A stretch of DNA of 40,811 nt, from assembly GCF_018861315.1 (NCBI RefSeq), contig NZ_JAHLDL010000038.1, positions 1 through 40,811 of the forward strand. The letters run 5' to 3'. Of this stretch, positions 34,370 to 40,811 are shown in pieces (position 1 is the first letter of the stretch; each line of letters opens with the position of its first letter). Origin of the DNA: Clostridium bowmanii. GTDB lineage: Bacteria; Bacillota; Clostridia; Clostridiales; Clostridiaceae. The notes beneath the pieces are model-generated. The model saw only the letters and a program-made list of their open reading frames with translations, ran no database searches and was not told the origin of the DNA. The position numbers and the translations under genes were made by a program.

Positions 34370-35395
34370 CTAATATAAAAACATTGCATCCCCAAAACTG
34401 AAGAATCTATATTTTTCTTTTACCGCTATATCGTATGCACCCATAATTAAATCTTGACCTGCAAAAGCACTAACTAACATTATTAACGTGGATTCTGGCA
34501 AATGAAAATTAGTTATTATTGCATCAACGATTTTGAATTTATATCCTGGATAAATGAATATATCTGTCCATCCTGATTTTTCCTCTACTCTACCATTATC
34601 ATCTACTATACTTTCTAATGTTCTATTAGATGTAGTCCCTACTGCAATTACTCTGCCGCCCTTGTCTTTTACTTCATTAATTATCGCTGCTGTTTCACTA
34701 CTAAGTACATAATACTCCGAATGCATTTCATGTTCTTCCACGGTTTCTGCTTTTACAGGTCTAAAAGTACCTAAACCTATATGTAGTGTTACGAAGGCAA
34801 GGTGTACACCCTTAGCTTTAATTTGCTTTAGTAAATCCTCTGTAAAATGCAGTCCAGCAGTAGGCGCTGCTGCCGAGCCTACTTCTTTTGAAAATACAGT
34901 CTGATATCTTTCTTTATCCTCTAATTTTTCAGTTATATAAGGTGGTAGTGGCATTTCACCTAATTTATCTAAGACCTCTTCAAATATTCCTTCAAATTCA
35001 AATCTTACTATTCTACTTCCACCCTCAGAAATGCTCATAATCTCTGCCTTTAGCTGTCCATCACCAAAAATAAACATAGTTCCAATTTTCGCTTTTTTCC
35101 CAGGTTTAACTAAAGTTTCCCAGTGGTTAACATCTATTCTCTTTAGGAGCAAGAATTCCATTTTACCACCAGTTCCTTCGCGTGCTCCTAAAAGTCTTGC
35201 AGGTAAAACTCTGGTATCATTTAACACTAGGCAATCCCCTGGGTTTAAGTAATCTATTATATCTTTGAAGTGTTTATTCTCTATTTGTTTATTTGCTTTA
35301 TTAACTACCATAAGCCTTGACTCATCTCTTTTTTCAAGAGGATGTTGTGCAATAAGCTCCTTAGGCAGATCAAAATAAAAATCCTTTACTTTCAA
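34370..35395 (-). CDS. S-adenosylmethionine:tRNA ribosyltransferase-isomerase
   Basis: This 341-residue enzyme turns preQ1-tRNA into epoxyqueuosine-tRNA, using the ribosyl part of SAM. Family segments are [20 protein letters not shown] at the start, [23 protein letters not shown] and [19 protein letters not shown]. The start is TTG with AAAGGGTG upstream. It lies between ruvB and tgt, the standard Firmicutes order. Confidence 0.97.
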   Translation of the reverse strand: MKVKDFYFDLPKELIAQHPLEKRDESRLMVVNKANKQIENKHFKDIIDYLNPGDCLVLNDTRVLPARLLGAREGTGGKMEFLLLKRIDVNHWETLVKPGKKAKIGTMFIFGDGQLKAEIMSISEGGSRIVRFEFEGIFEEVLDKLGEMPLPPYITEKLEDKERYQTVFSKEVGSAAAPTAGLHFTEDLLKQIKAKGVHLAFVTLHIGLGTFRPVKAETVEEHEMHSEYYVLSSETAAIINEVKDKGGRVIAVGTTSNRTLESIVDDNGRVEEKSGWTDIFIYPGYKFKIVDAIITNFHLPESTLIMLVSAFAGQDLIMGAYDIAVKEKYRFFSFGDAMFLY

Positions 35396-35428
35396 AAAAA
35401 TTACACCCTTTCTTTATATGAAAATAAT

Positions 35429-36496
35429 TTAATCATCATTTTCTTCATCGTCAAACATTGTAAATTGTTTTAAATTTTTATGTTTGCTTCGTTTTTTTAT
35501 TGGTCTATTTAAATGTTTATAGGCTTTTTCAGATGCTATTCTTCCCCTTGGAGTTCTTATTATGAATCCCTTTTGAATTAAATAAGGTTCATAAACATCC
35601 TCTAGTGTTCCTAGTTCTTCTCCTATAAAATAAGAGAGTGTCTCTATTCCAACTGGGCCCCCATTAAAATTGTCTATAATAGCTTGGAGCATTTTATTAT
35701 CTATTCTATCAAACCCTTCACTATCTATTTCAAGGAGTTCAGCTGCTGCCTTTGATAAATTTAAATCGATAATTCCATTTCCCTTAACATCACAATAATC
35801 GCGAACTCTCTTAAGCAATCTGTTAGCAATTCTCGGAGTGCCTCTTGAACGTCTTGCGATTTCTATTGCAGCATCTTCAGTTATCTCTACTTTTAAAATA
35901 GATGCAGAACGAATTATTATTTCTTTTAACTCATCTTGCGTATAATATTCCATGGCACTTAATACACCAAATCTATCTCGCAAAGGCGCTGTTAATAGTC
36001 CAATTCTAGTGGTTGCACCAATAAGTGTAAACTTGGGCAAATCTAACCTTATAGATTTTGCTGAAGCTCCTTTTCCAATTACAATATCAAGTGCATAATC
36101 CTCCATAGCAGGGTATAATATCTCCTCTACAGACCTATTAAGCCTATGTATTTCATCAATAAAAAGCACATCATAATCGCTCAAACTAGTTAAAATAGCT
36201 GCCAAATCGCCCGCCCTTTCAATAGCTGGTCCGGATGTTACTTTCAGACTTCCCTTCATTTCCTTTGCAATAATATTAGCAAGTGTCGTCTTACCAAGTC
36301 CAGGTGGTCCATATAGCAGCACATGATCAAGAGGTTCTTCTCTATTTTGAGCTGCTTTAATAAATATATTTAGTTTTTCTTTTATCTTAGGTTGACCAAT
36401 ATACTCTCTAAGATTCTGCGGTCTTAGGGAATATTCAGCATCCATATCTTCTTCAATGATAGAAGAAGTAATAATTCTTTCCTCATTATCATCCAT
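35429..36496 (-). CDS. Holliday junction branch migration ATPase RuvB
   Basis: This 355-residue AAA+ motor drives Holliday junction branch migration with RuvA. Walker A is [10 protein letters not shown], Walker [11 protein letters not shown], and GATTRIGLL is sensor 1. The C-terminal winged helix holds [13 protein letters not shown]. The ATG at 36496 is preferred (GGGAG upstream) over a start inside ruvA. The tail ([19 protein letters not shown]) is a short acidic extension beyond the usual end. Confidence 0.97.
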   Translation of the reverse strand: MDDNEERIITSSIIEEDMDAEYSLRPQNLREYIGQPKIKEKLNIFIKAAQNREEPLDHVLLYGPPGLGKTTLANIIAKEMKGSLKVTSGPAIERAGDLAAILTSLSDYDVLFIDEIHRLNRSVEEILYPAMEDYALDIVIGKGASAKSIRLDLPKFTLIGATTRIGLLTAPLRDRFGVLSAMEYYTQDELKEIIIRSASILKVEITEDAAIEIARRSRGTPRIANRLLKRVRDYCDVKGNGIIDLNLSKAAAELLEIDSEGFDRIDNKMLQAIIDNFNGGPVGIETLSYFIGEELGTLEDVYEPYLIQKGFIIRTPRGRIASEKAYKHLNRPIKKRSKHKNLKQFTMFDDEENDD

Positions 36497-36510
36497 TGTA
36501 TACTCCCACC

Positions 36511-37110
36511 TTAGTTCATTAAATATTTCAAACAATCTTTAATCATATTTTCAAGTGATAGTGTTCTATTGGTAGCACTTAATGCCTTCTCCCCTTCTTT
36601 TTCAGAATATCCAAGTGACATTAGAGCTCCTAAAACTTCTATAAGCTTTCTATCCTCTAATGCATCACTACCTGAAACCTGTGATAAATTGTTAACTGCA
36701 GACTGCTCAATATGTATTTTTTCTCTAAGCTCTAGAATTATTCTTTGAGCAATTTTCTTGCCTATGCCTGGTGCCCTTTGTAATGTTTTTTCATCTCCTG
36801 ATACAATAGCATATTTTAAATTTGAAACACTGCAAATAGAGAGTAGTGATAAGGCTGCTTTTGCACCAACTCCATTGGTACTCATTACAAGAGTGAACAT
36901 CTTTATTTCGTCTTTTGTTAGAAATCCATATAGTCCAATAAAGTCTTCTCTTACAATTTGCTTTATATATAATAACACACTTTCGTCAGTTTTAGGCATA
37001 TTTGCCATAGTACTTCCTGAAGTATATATTTTATAACCCATACCGTTATTATCTACTACAATATAATCCTTATTAATTCCTACGAAAGTTCCTTTTATAT
37101 ATTCGTACAT
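36511..37110 (-). CDS. Holliday junction DNA-binding protein RuvA
   Basis: This 199-residue protein has the three RuvA domains: OB fold ([20 protein letters not shown]), tandem HhH motifs ([14 protein letters not shown] and [19 protein letters not shown]) and a C-terminal three-helix domain that contacts RuvB. ATG 37110 follows GGGAGGA and gives the normal length. It is first in the ruvAB-queA-tgt-yajC run. Confidence 0.97.
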   Translation of the reverse strand: MYEYIKGTFVGINKDYIVVDNNGMGYKIYTSGSTMANMPKTDESVLLYIKQIVREDFIGLYGFLTKDEIKMFTLVMSTNGVGAKAALSLLSICSVSNLKYAIVSGDEKTLQRAPGIGKKIAQRIILELREKIHIEQSAVNNLSQVSGSDALEDRKLIEVLGALMSLGYSEKEGEKALSATNRTLSLENMIKDCLKYLMN

Positions 37111-37386
37111 AATATTCCTCCCAGATGTTGTCTTGGATAGAATACAATAATTAATCATTATCCTACCATTTCATATCGACATATAATACTTTACCACCTA
37201 AATGCTATTAATTCAATAATTACAATGGAAATTTTTAAGTCGTAGCAATTTTATATAATTACCCATTGTTAAATCATTACCTAGGACACTTAATATTAAA
37301 GGCTTTTTATTCAATTCACCCAAAGCAAAAACCTTAGGAAAATATCTTCCTAAGGTTTAAACACATACTTTTTTGAGCTAAGAATA
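37111..37386. other. gap upstream of ruvA
   Basis: This A+T-rich gap between the bofC-position gene and ruvA holds a terminator near 37325-37358 and presumably the promoter of the ruvAB run. No clear -35/-10 pair was identified. Confidence 0.45.
37325..37358 (-). terminator. terminator after the bofC-position gene
   Basis: AAACCTTAGGAA/TTCCTAAGGTTT (12-bp perfect arms, 6-base loop) is followed by TTTGCTTTGGG on the minus strand, with a T run partly inside the stem end. It isolates the gene from ruvA. Confidence 0.8.
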
Positions 37387-38160
37387 TCAAGACTTTAATA
37401 AACCCCTAGCATAATCAAAAGCCTTTTCAGGAGTTTTAAATTCTCCCTTTTCATATTCCTGATCTACTTCCGCATCCTGACTGCCATTACTATCGTTTAT
37501 ATATTTTCTGCCTTTTATTAGGTCACCTACTAATCCATCTTTTTCTTTTAAATCATCTATTCTAATATATTGTAATTCTCCACTTTCCTTTGCTCCAAAG
37601 TCATATTTCTGCTGGCTACCATCCTCTGAGTATACATTAGAATTAAATACTTTATGAGCAGTTATATCTCCGTTTTCATCTGTTTTATAAATTGTGACCA
37701 AATCATTATATACCCCTAAAAAATATCTATTTGCACTATAACTGTACCTGTCACTATAATTGACAAAAACTACGTGAGCATTAGTTATACTATCAACAAT
37801 ATACCCCTGGGTTTTAAAAAACTCATCAAGTTCCTTTTGCGTTTTATTATTGAGTACAGTAGATTCATTAAAATGTTTTTCTAATACCATATTTCTTACT
37901 TCTTTATCTTTATATTTAATATTGAAAACAAATTTTGTATCTTTAGCCACCGAAGCCATATTTGTAGTTACTGATGTTTGAAGCGCAGCATTTTTTTCAT
38001 TATTAGTGCTTTTTACAGTAAATTTTAAATATGGCAATTTACTACTAGCTTCTATCACTATATTATTTTCATTTATATAGTTGGCAATAGAATAGCTGGC
38101 TCCAAAGAAAGCAATTAAAAGTATTCCTAACAGTAAATATAAACCTTTTCTATTTTTCAT
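37387..38160 (-). CDS. secreted/anchored protein at the bofC position
   Basis: This 257-residue protein has an N-terminal signal-anchor (GLYLLLGILLIAFFGASY) and a hydrophilic extracytoplasmic body. It lies directly before ruvAB, where Bacillus has bofC, an inhibitor of the sporulation signalling protease SpoIVB. A weak resemblance to the BofC C-terminal domain exists around FLGVYNDLVTIYK and the later LIKGRKYI. A sporulation role is an inference; no catalytic motif is seen. AAGGAGGGG precedes the ATG. Confidence 0.55.
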   Translation of the reverse strand: MKNRKGLYLLLGILLIAFFGASYSIANYINENNIVIEASSKLPYLKFTVKSTNNEKNAALQTSVTTNMASVAKDTKFVFNIKYKDKEVRNMVLEKHFNESTVLNNKTQKELDEFFKTQGYIVDSITNAHVVFVNYSDRYSYSANRYFLGVYNDLVTIYKTDENGDITAHKVFNSNVYSEDGSQQKYDFGAKESGELQYIRIDDLKEKDGLVGDLIKGRKYINDSNGSQDAEVDQEYEKGEFKTPEKAFDYARGLLKS

Positions 38161-38255
38161 ATTACCCCTCCTTACTAGAAATTATGTCCAATTAAAGGGG
38201 TATTATTCAATATATAAGTGATAATATTACAATTTTATACTTAAATAGAGTTATT

Positions 38256-39251
38256 TTATTTATCTAGACCCTTTCCAGAATCAGTTACATCATCTAATTT
38301 GGAAGGATAAGGCTCAAAGAAGCTTTGGTTAATAAGATTTTTTTCTTCAAAACGTATAGCATTTGATTTTATAACATAAAGTGGAACACTAAAAGGGACT
38401 TTACTCTGTCTATATTGATCTATTGTATCTAAAATAAATTCTTTTTCCCTATGGGTTAGCTTATCAGAAAAATATCCCATAGACTTTGTGAGCACATTTA
38501 TATTAGATGTATATCTTGGTAACTTATTTAAGGCCAAAGCAAGATTTTTTTCATATTCAGTATACACATGCTGCACACTAAATTCTCCATGACTTCCTAT
38601 AATGCCACCTAATATTTTAAGTTGTTTTTGATTGTATGACATAAGAAGAAGTTTATTAGTACTATGGAATTCAACTAAATCTTCTATGTGCATAGTTTCT
38701 CTTATTACCCTAAAATTCTTCATAAGATATAACTTTGTTAAAAAATGTTGCCTTATATTATAATTCTTAACTCTGCCATCATCTTCAACTGCCAGATTAG
38801 GGAACTTATTTAATACAAGTTCTCCAAATAATCCATTACCTTTAACAGAGGTGGAACCTTTTTCTATGCTTTTGTAAATTTTAACCTCTTTCATTCCACA
38901 AGAGGGTGATTTACTTTTTAGCATAAAACCATCCACCTTTGGAAGGTTCATAAGAAATTTTTCTCCAAATTCAATCATTTCCAAACTTAATTCTCTTTCG
39001 GTATTATGTTGTATAAGTTTTACAGGTGTATCTTCATTTTCTTTAACCAATCTTATAGCTTCTCTAGGTGTTTCTAATCCTATTTGAACTTCAGGGCACA
39101 CAGTTATAAACTCCACAAAATCCTTTAGTTTTTCTACTAAATGGCAACTATCCAACTGTCCATTATACCTACATGTTTCAAATCCTAAGCATCTGCTCAC
39201 TACAACTACTGGTTTGATACTATTTATTCTTTCTTTATAAGATAGTTTCAT
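38256..39251 (-). CDS. DUF523/DUF1722 family protein (YbgA-like)
   Basis: This 331-residue protein has two domains. The N-terminal DUF523 part has VVVSRCLGFETCRYNGQ, VCPEVQIGLETPREAIRL and KSKSPSCGMKEVKIY, with conserved Cys that may bind a metal or cluster. The C-terminal DUF1722 part (LYLMKNFRVIRETM, HSTNKLLLMSYNQKQLKILG) is found alone as YbgA in E. coli beside photolyase. No photolyase gene is present here. The biochemical role is not known. ATG at 39251 follows GAGAGG. Confidence 0.88.
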   Translation of the reverse strand: MKLSYKERINSIKPVVVVSRCLGFETCRYNGQLDSCHLVEKLKDFVEFITVCPEVQIGLETPREAIRLVKENEDTPVKLIQHNTERELSLEMIEFGEKFLMNLPKVDGFMLKSKSPSCGMKEVKIYKSIEKGSTSVKGNGLFGELVLNKFPNLAVEDDGRVKNYNIRQHFLTKLYLMKNFRVIRETMHIEDLVEFHSTNKLLLMSYNQKQLKILGGIIGSHGEFSVQHVYTEYEKNLALALNKLPRYTSNINVLTKSMGYFSDKLTHREKEFILDTIDQYRQSKVPFSVPLYVIKSNAIRFEEKNLINQSFFEPYPSKLDDVTDSGKGLDK

Positions 39252-39390
39252 ATACAAAAGTCCTCTCAAAATTATAATTTATTTTTAAATAATCCATCTT
39301 AACACTATTCAATACTAATTTTAATTTTCCTCTTTTTTATCATGCACAACAATCCATTTTTTAATTCATTTCATATAATGAATTCACCAC

Positions 39391-39436
39391 AAAAAAAACT
39401 GTTATGATTGAGATTCTCAATTATAACAGTTTTTTA
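39391..39436 (-). terminator. terminator after the 99-residue protein gene
   Basis: A long near-perfect stem (AAAAAACTGTTAT, ATTGAG, with loop, CTCAAT, ATAACAGTTTTTT) is followed by a T run on both strands. It serves the minus gene just upstream and blocks read-through either way. Confidence 0.88.
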
Positions 39437-39461
39437 GAATTCACTTATGATATTTTACTCA

Positions 39462-39761
39462 TTAACGATTTCCAACTGCGTATTGATGCAAATCTGATTT
39501 AGTTTCATTTTCTAGTTTTCCTATAGTTTCCGACAAAACTCTACATATTAGTTCTAAATGACTATCTTTAAAATCAAGCCTTTTAGATGATAGAATACAA
39601 AGTTGCCATTGCAATGTTTCTAATAAAAACATATTATATATATTTGTAGGAACATTTTTTTTCACATAATCCAACCTTTTAAGTGCTTCATCATCATGGA
39701 TCTCATAAGCTTTCGTAATAATATGATTGTATTCTCCATAAATAGTTTCATCAAAAAACAT
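39462..39761 (-). CDS. hypothetical soluble protein
   Basis: This 99-residue, probably all-helical acidic protein has no membrane helix or signal. No family was recognised. The ATG has GAGGAAGG eight bases upstream and a strong terminator follows, so it is a single-gene transcript. It lies between the DUF523/DUF1722 gene and the palindromic element. Confidence 0.6.
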   Translation of the reverse strand: MFFDETIYGEYNHIITKAYEIHDDEALKRLDYVKKNVPTNIYNMFLLETLQWQLCILSSKRLDFKDSHLELICRVLSETIGKLENETKSDLHQYAVGNR

Positions 39762-39879
39762 AAGATCACCTTCCTCTAATAAAATTTATGTTTTAAAATT
39801 GAATTTTATTACAACTAGTAGGTTTTGTTAATTTTGTCAACTAATCTTCAACTGAAATAATTATTATAGGAATATTAAA

Positions 39880-40106
39880 TTTATCCGGAATGCCTTGCAA
39901 TAAGAAACAACAAAACTATTGAAAATTGATTTAGAAATTCTTCTTTTGCGAATATAAAATTCTCGTGAGCCTGCCAGGACGTCAGGCTAGCGAACCTGAG
40001 GCAGGAAGCCGAATGTGAACGGTAGAGAATATTCTATTAGCAAAAGATTAGAATTTCTTAATCAAATTTCTAGTTTCAAGTTCGTTTGCAAGGCACGTAG
40101 GATAAA
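39880..40106. repeat. 227-bp imperfect palindrome (element B)
   Basis: Outer arms TTTATCC (39880-39886) and GGATAAA (40100-40106), then TGCCTTGCAA (39891-39900) against TTGCAAGGC (40086-40094), start a stem of about 70 bases per arm with mismatches; TTTAGAAATTCTT...TTTTGC (39930-39949) pairs with a matching stretch near 40040-40062. A G+C-rich tip (CCTGCC 39970-39975 with GGCAGG 40000-40005, inner CAGG/CCTG) closes it. It occupies most of the gap between the 99-residue gene and aat. It has no T-run end, so it is not a plain terminator; a mobile palindrome or structured RNA is possible. Confidence 0.7.
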
Positions 40107-40152
40107 CTTCATAACTTTTGTATATTAATAAATCCCTTGAAAGGAGTATGTT

Positions 40153-40752
40153 ATGCCTATATATAGATTATCGAATGATATATTATTCCCTGACCCCTCA
40201 CTTGCAGAGGAGGATGGGCTTTTAGCCCTAGATGGCGACTTATCTCCTGAGAGATTAATACTTGCATATTCTAATGGAATATTTCCATGGTTTTCTGAAG
40301 ACGAGCCAATACTTTGGTGGTCCCCAGATCCACGATTTGTTATTTATCCAAAAGATGTTAGAATTTCTCACTCTATGAAAAAACTACTTAAAAAGAATAA
40401 GTATAGAGTTTCCTTTGATACTTGCTTTAGAGATGTTATATCGAACTGTTCCAATTTGAGAAAAGAAGAAGGCACCTGGATCACAAATGAAATGATTGAA
40501 GCTTACTGTAAACTACATAAGCTTGGGTTCGCTCATTCTGTAGAAACTTGGTATGAAGATAAATTAGTTGGTGGATTATATGGTGTAAGTATGGGAAAAT
40601 GTTTTTTTGGAGAATCAATGTTTTCAACTATGGATAATGCATCTAAAGTAGCCTTTATTAATCTTAGCACGGTCCTTGAGGAAAAGACGTTTGTTGTAAT
40701 TGACTGCCAAGTTTATACAGCTTATATTCCGCTGAATGAATTTAGAAACTAA
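40153..40752 (+). CDS. leucyl/phenylalanyl-tRNA--protein transferase (internally shortened)
   Basis: This 199-residue enzyme adds Leu or Phe to N-terminal Lys/Arg of proteins, marking them for Clp degradation. [25 protein letters not shown] and [12 protein letters not shown] are typical. Catalytic-region residues Glu154 (FFGESMF) and Gln186 (IDCQ) match E. coli Glu156 and Gln188. After IDCQVYT the conserved H-x-x-SLGA segment is missing and the chain goes straight to [10 protein letters not shown], an apparent in-frame loss of about eight residues. AAAGGAG precedes the ATG. The activity is in doubt. Confidence 0.9.
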   Translation: MPIYRLSNDILFPDPSLAEEDGLLALDGDLSPERLILAYSNGIFPWFSEDEPILWWSPDPRFVIYPKDVRISHSMKKLLKKNKYRVSFDTCFRDVISNCSNLRKEEGTWITNEMIEAYCKLHKLGFAHSVETWYEDKLVGGLYGVSMGKCFFGESMFSTMDNASKVAFINLSTVLEEKTFVVIDCQVYTAYIPLNEFRN

Positions 40753-40811
40753 TTATTTACTTAAAAGATATTTATTTACAATTATTTACAAAAAGGAATT
40801 TTTAGTTTTAT

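Overview
The window reads as chromosome of an amino-acid-fermenting Clostridium. The DNA is strongly A+T-rich, ribosome binding sites are strong (GGAGG-type), and TTG/GTG starts are common. It carries an oxidative D-ornithine fermentation operon, a SCIFF peptide/maturase pair, and the clostridial block ruvAB-queA-tgt-yajC-secDF-apt-rel-dtd-hemZ-hisS-aspS. A group such as C. sporogenes/C. botulinum is an inference from gene content; no rRNA or other species marker is present.

Layout. (1) 0.3-4.0 kb is accessory: small unknown membrane or secreted proteins, a lipoprotein, a GNAT acetyltransferase and a zinc-ribbon gene broken by a one-base frameshift. A MATE exporter (4.04-5.42 kb, plus strand) ends it. 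(2) 5.4-15.0 kb is the ornithine cluster, all minus strand: a RocR-like sigma-54 activator, then a sigma-54 (-24/-12) promoter with repeated upstream sites, then ortA-ortB-oraS-oraE-(GlmL/MutL-like reactivase)-ord-ord paralogue. It turns D-ornithine into 2,4-diaminopentanoate, then 2-amino-4-oxopentanoate, then alanine plus acetyl-CoA. No ornithine racemase is in the window. (3) 15.2-18.0 kb holds glyA and, divergently, a split threonine/serine exporter pair. (4) 18.3-37.1 kb is a long minus-strand housekeeping block. In transcription order it runs ruvA, ruvB, queA, tgt, yajC, TIGR04086 protein, scfA (45-aa SCIFF peptide), scfB, secD, secF, degenerate RecJ-like protein, apt, rel, dtd, MBL hydrolase, hemZ, hisS, aspS, then a separately promoted CsoR/CstR-type repressor. 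(5) 37.4-40.8 kb holds a secreted/anchored protein at the bofC position, a DUF523/DUF1722 protein, a small unknown protein and aat (plus strand).

Most notable: a RecJ-like protein with altered DHH motifs and no C-terminal half; two ~230-250 bp imperfect palindromes of similar design (18.0-18.3 and 39.9-40.1 kb); a hairpin filling the yajC-TIGR04086 gap that pairs away the Shine-Dalgarno; a three-copy GCAAAATAT(C/T)(T/C)TGC motif upstream of the sigma-54 promoter; an Aat that seems to lack the conserved H-x-x-SLGA segment; and a CsoR-family protein with CstR-like cysteines. No rRNA, tRNA, CRISPR array, insertion sequence or prophage was recognised.
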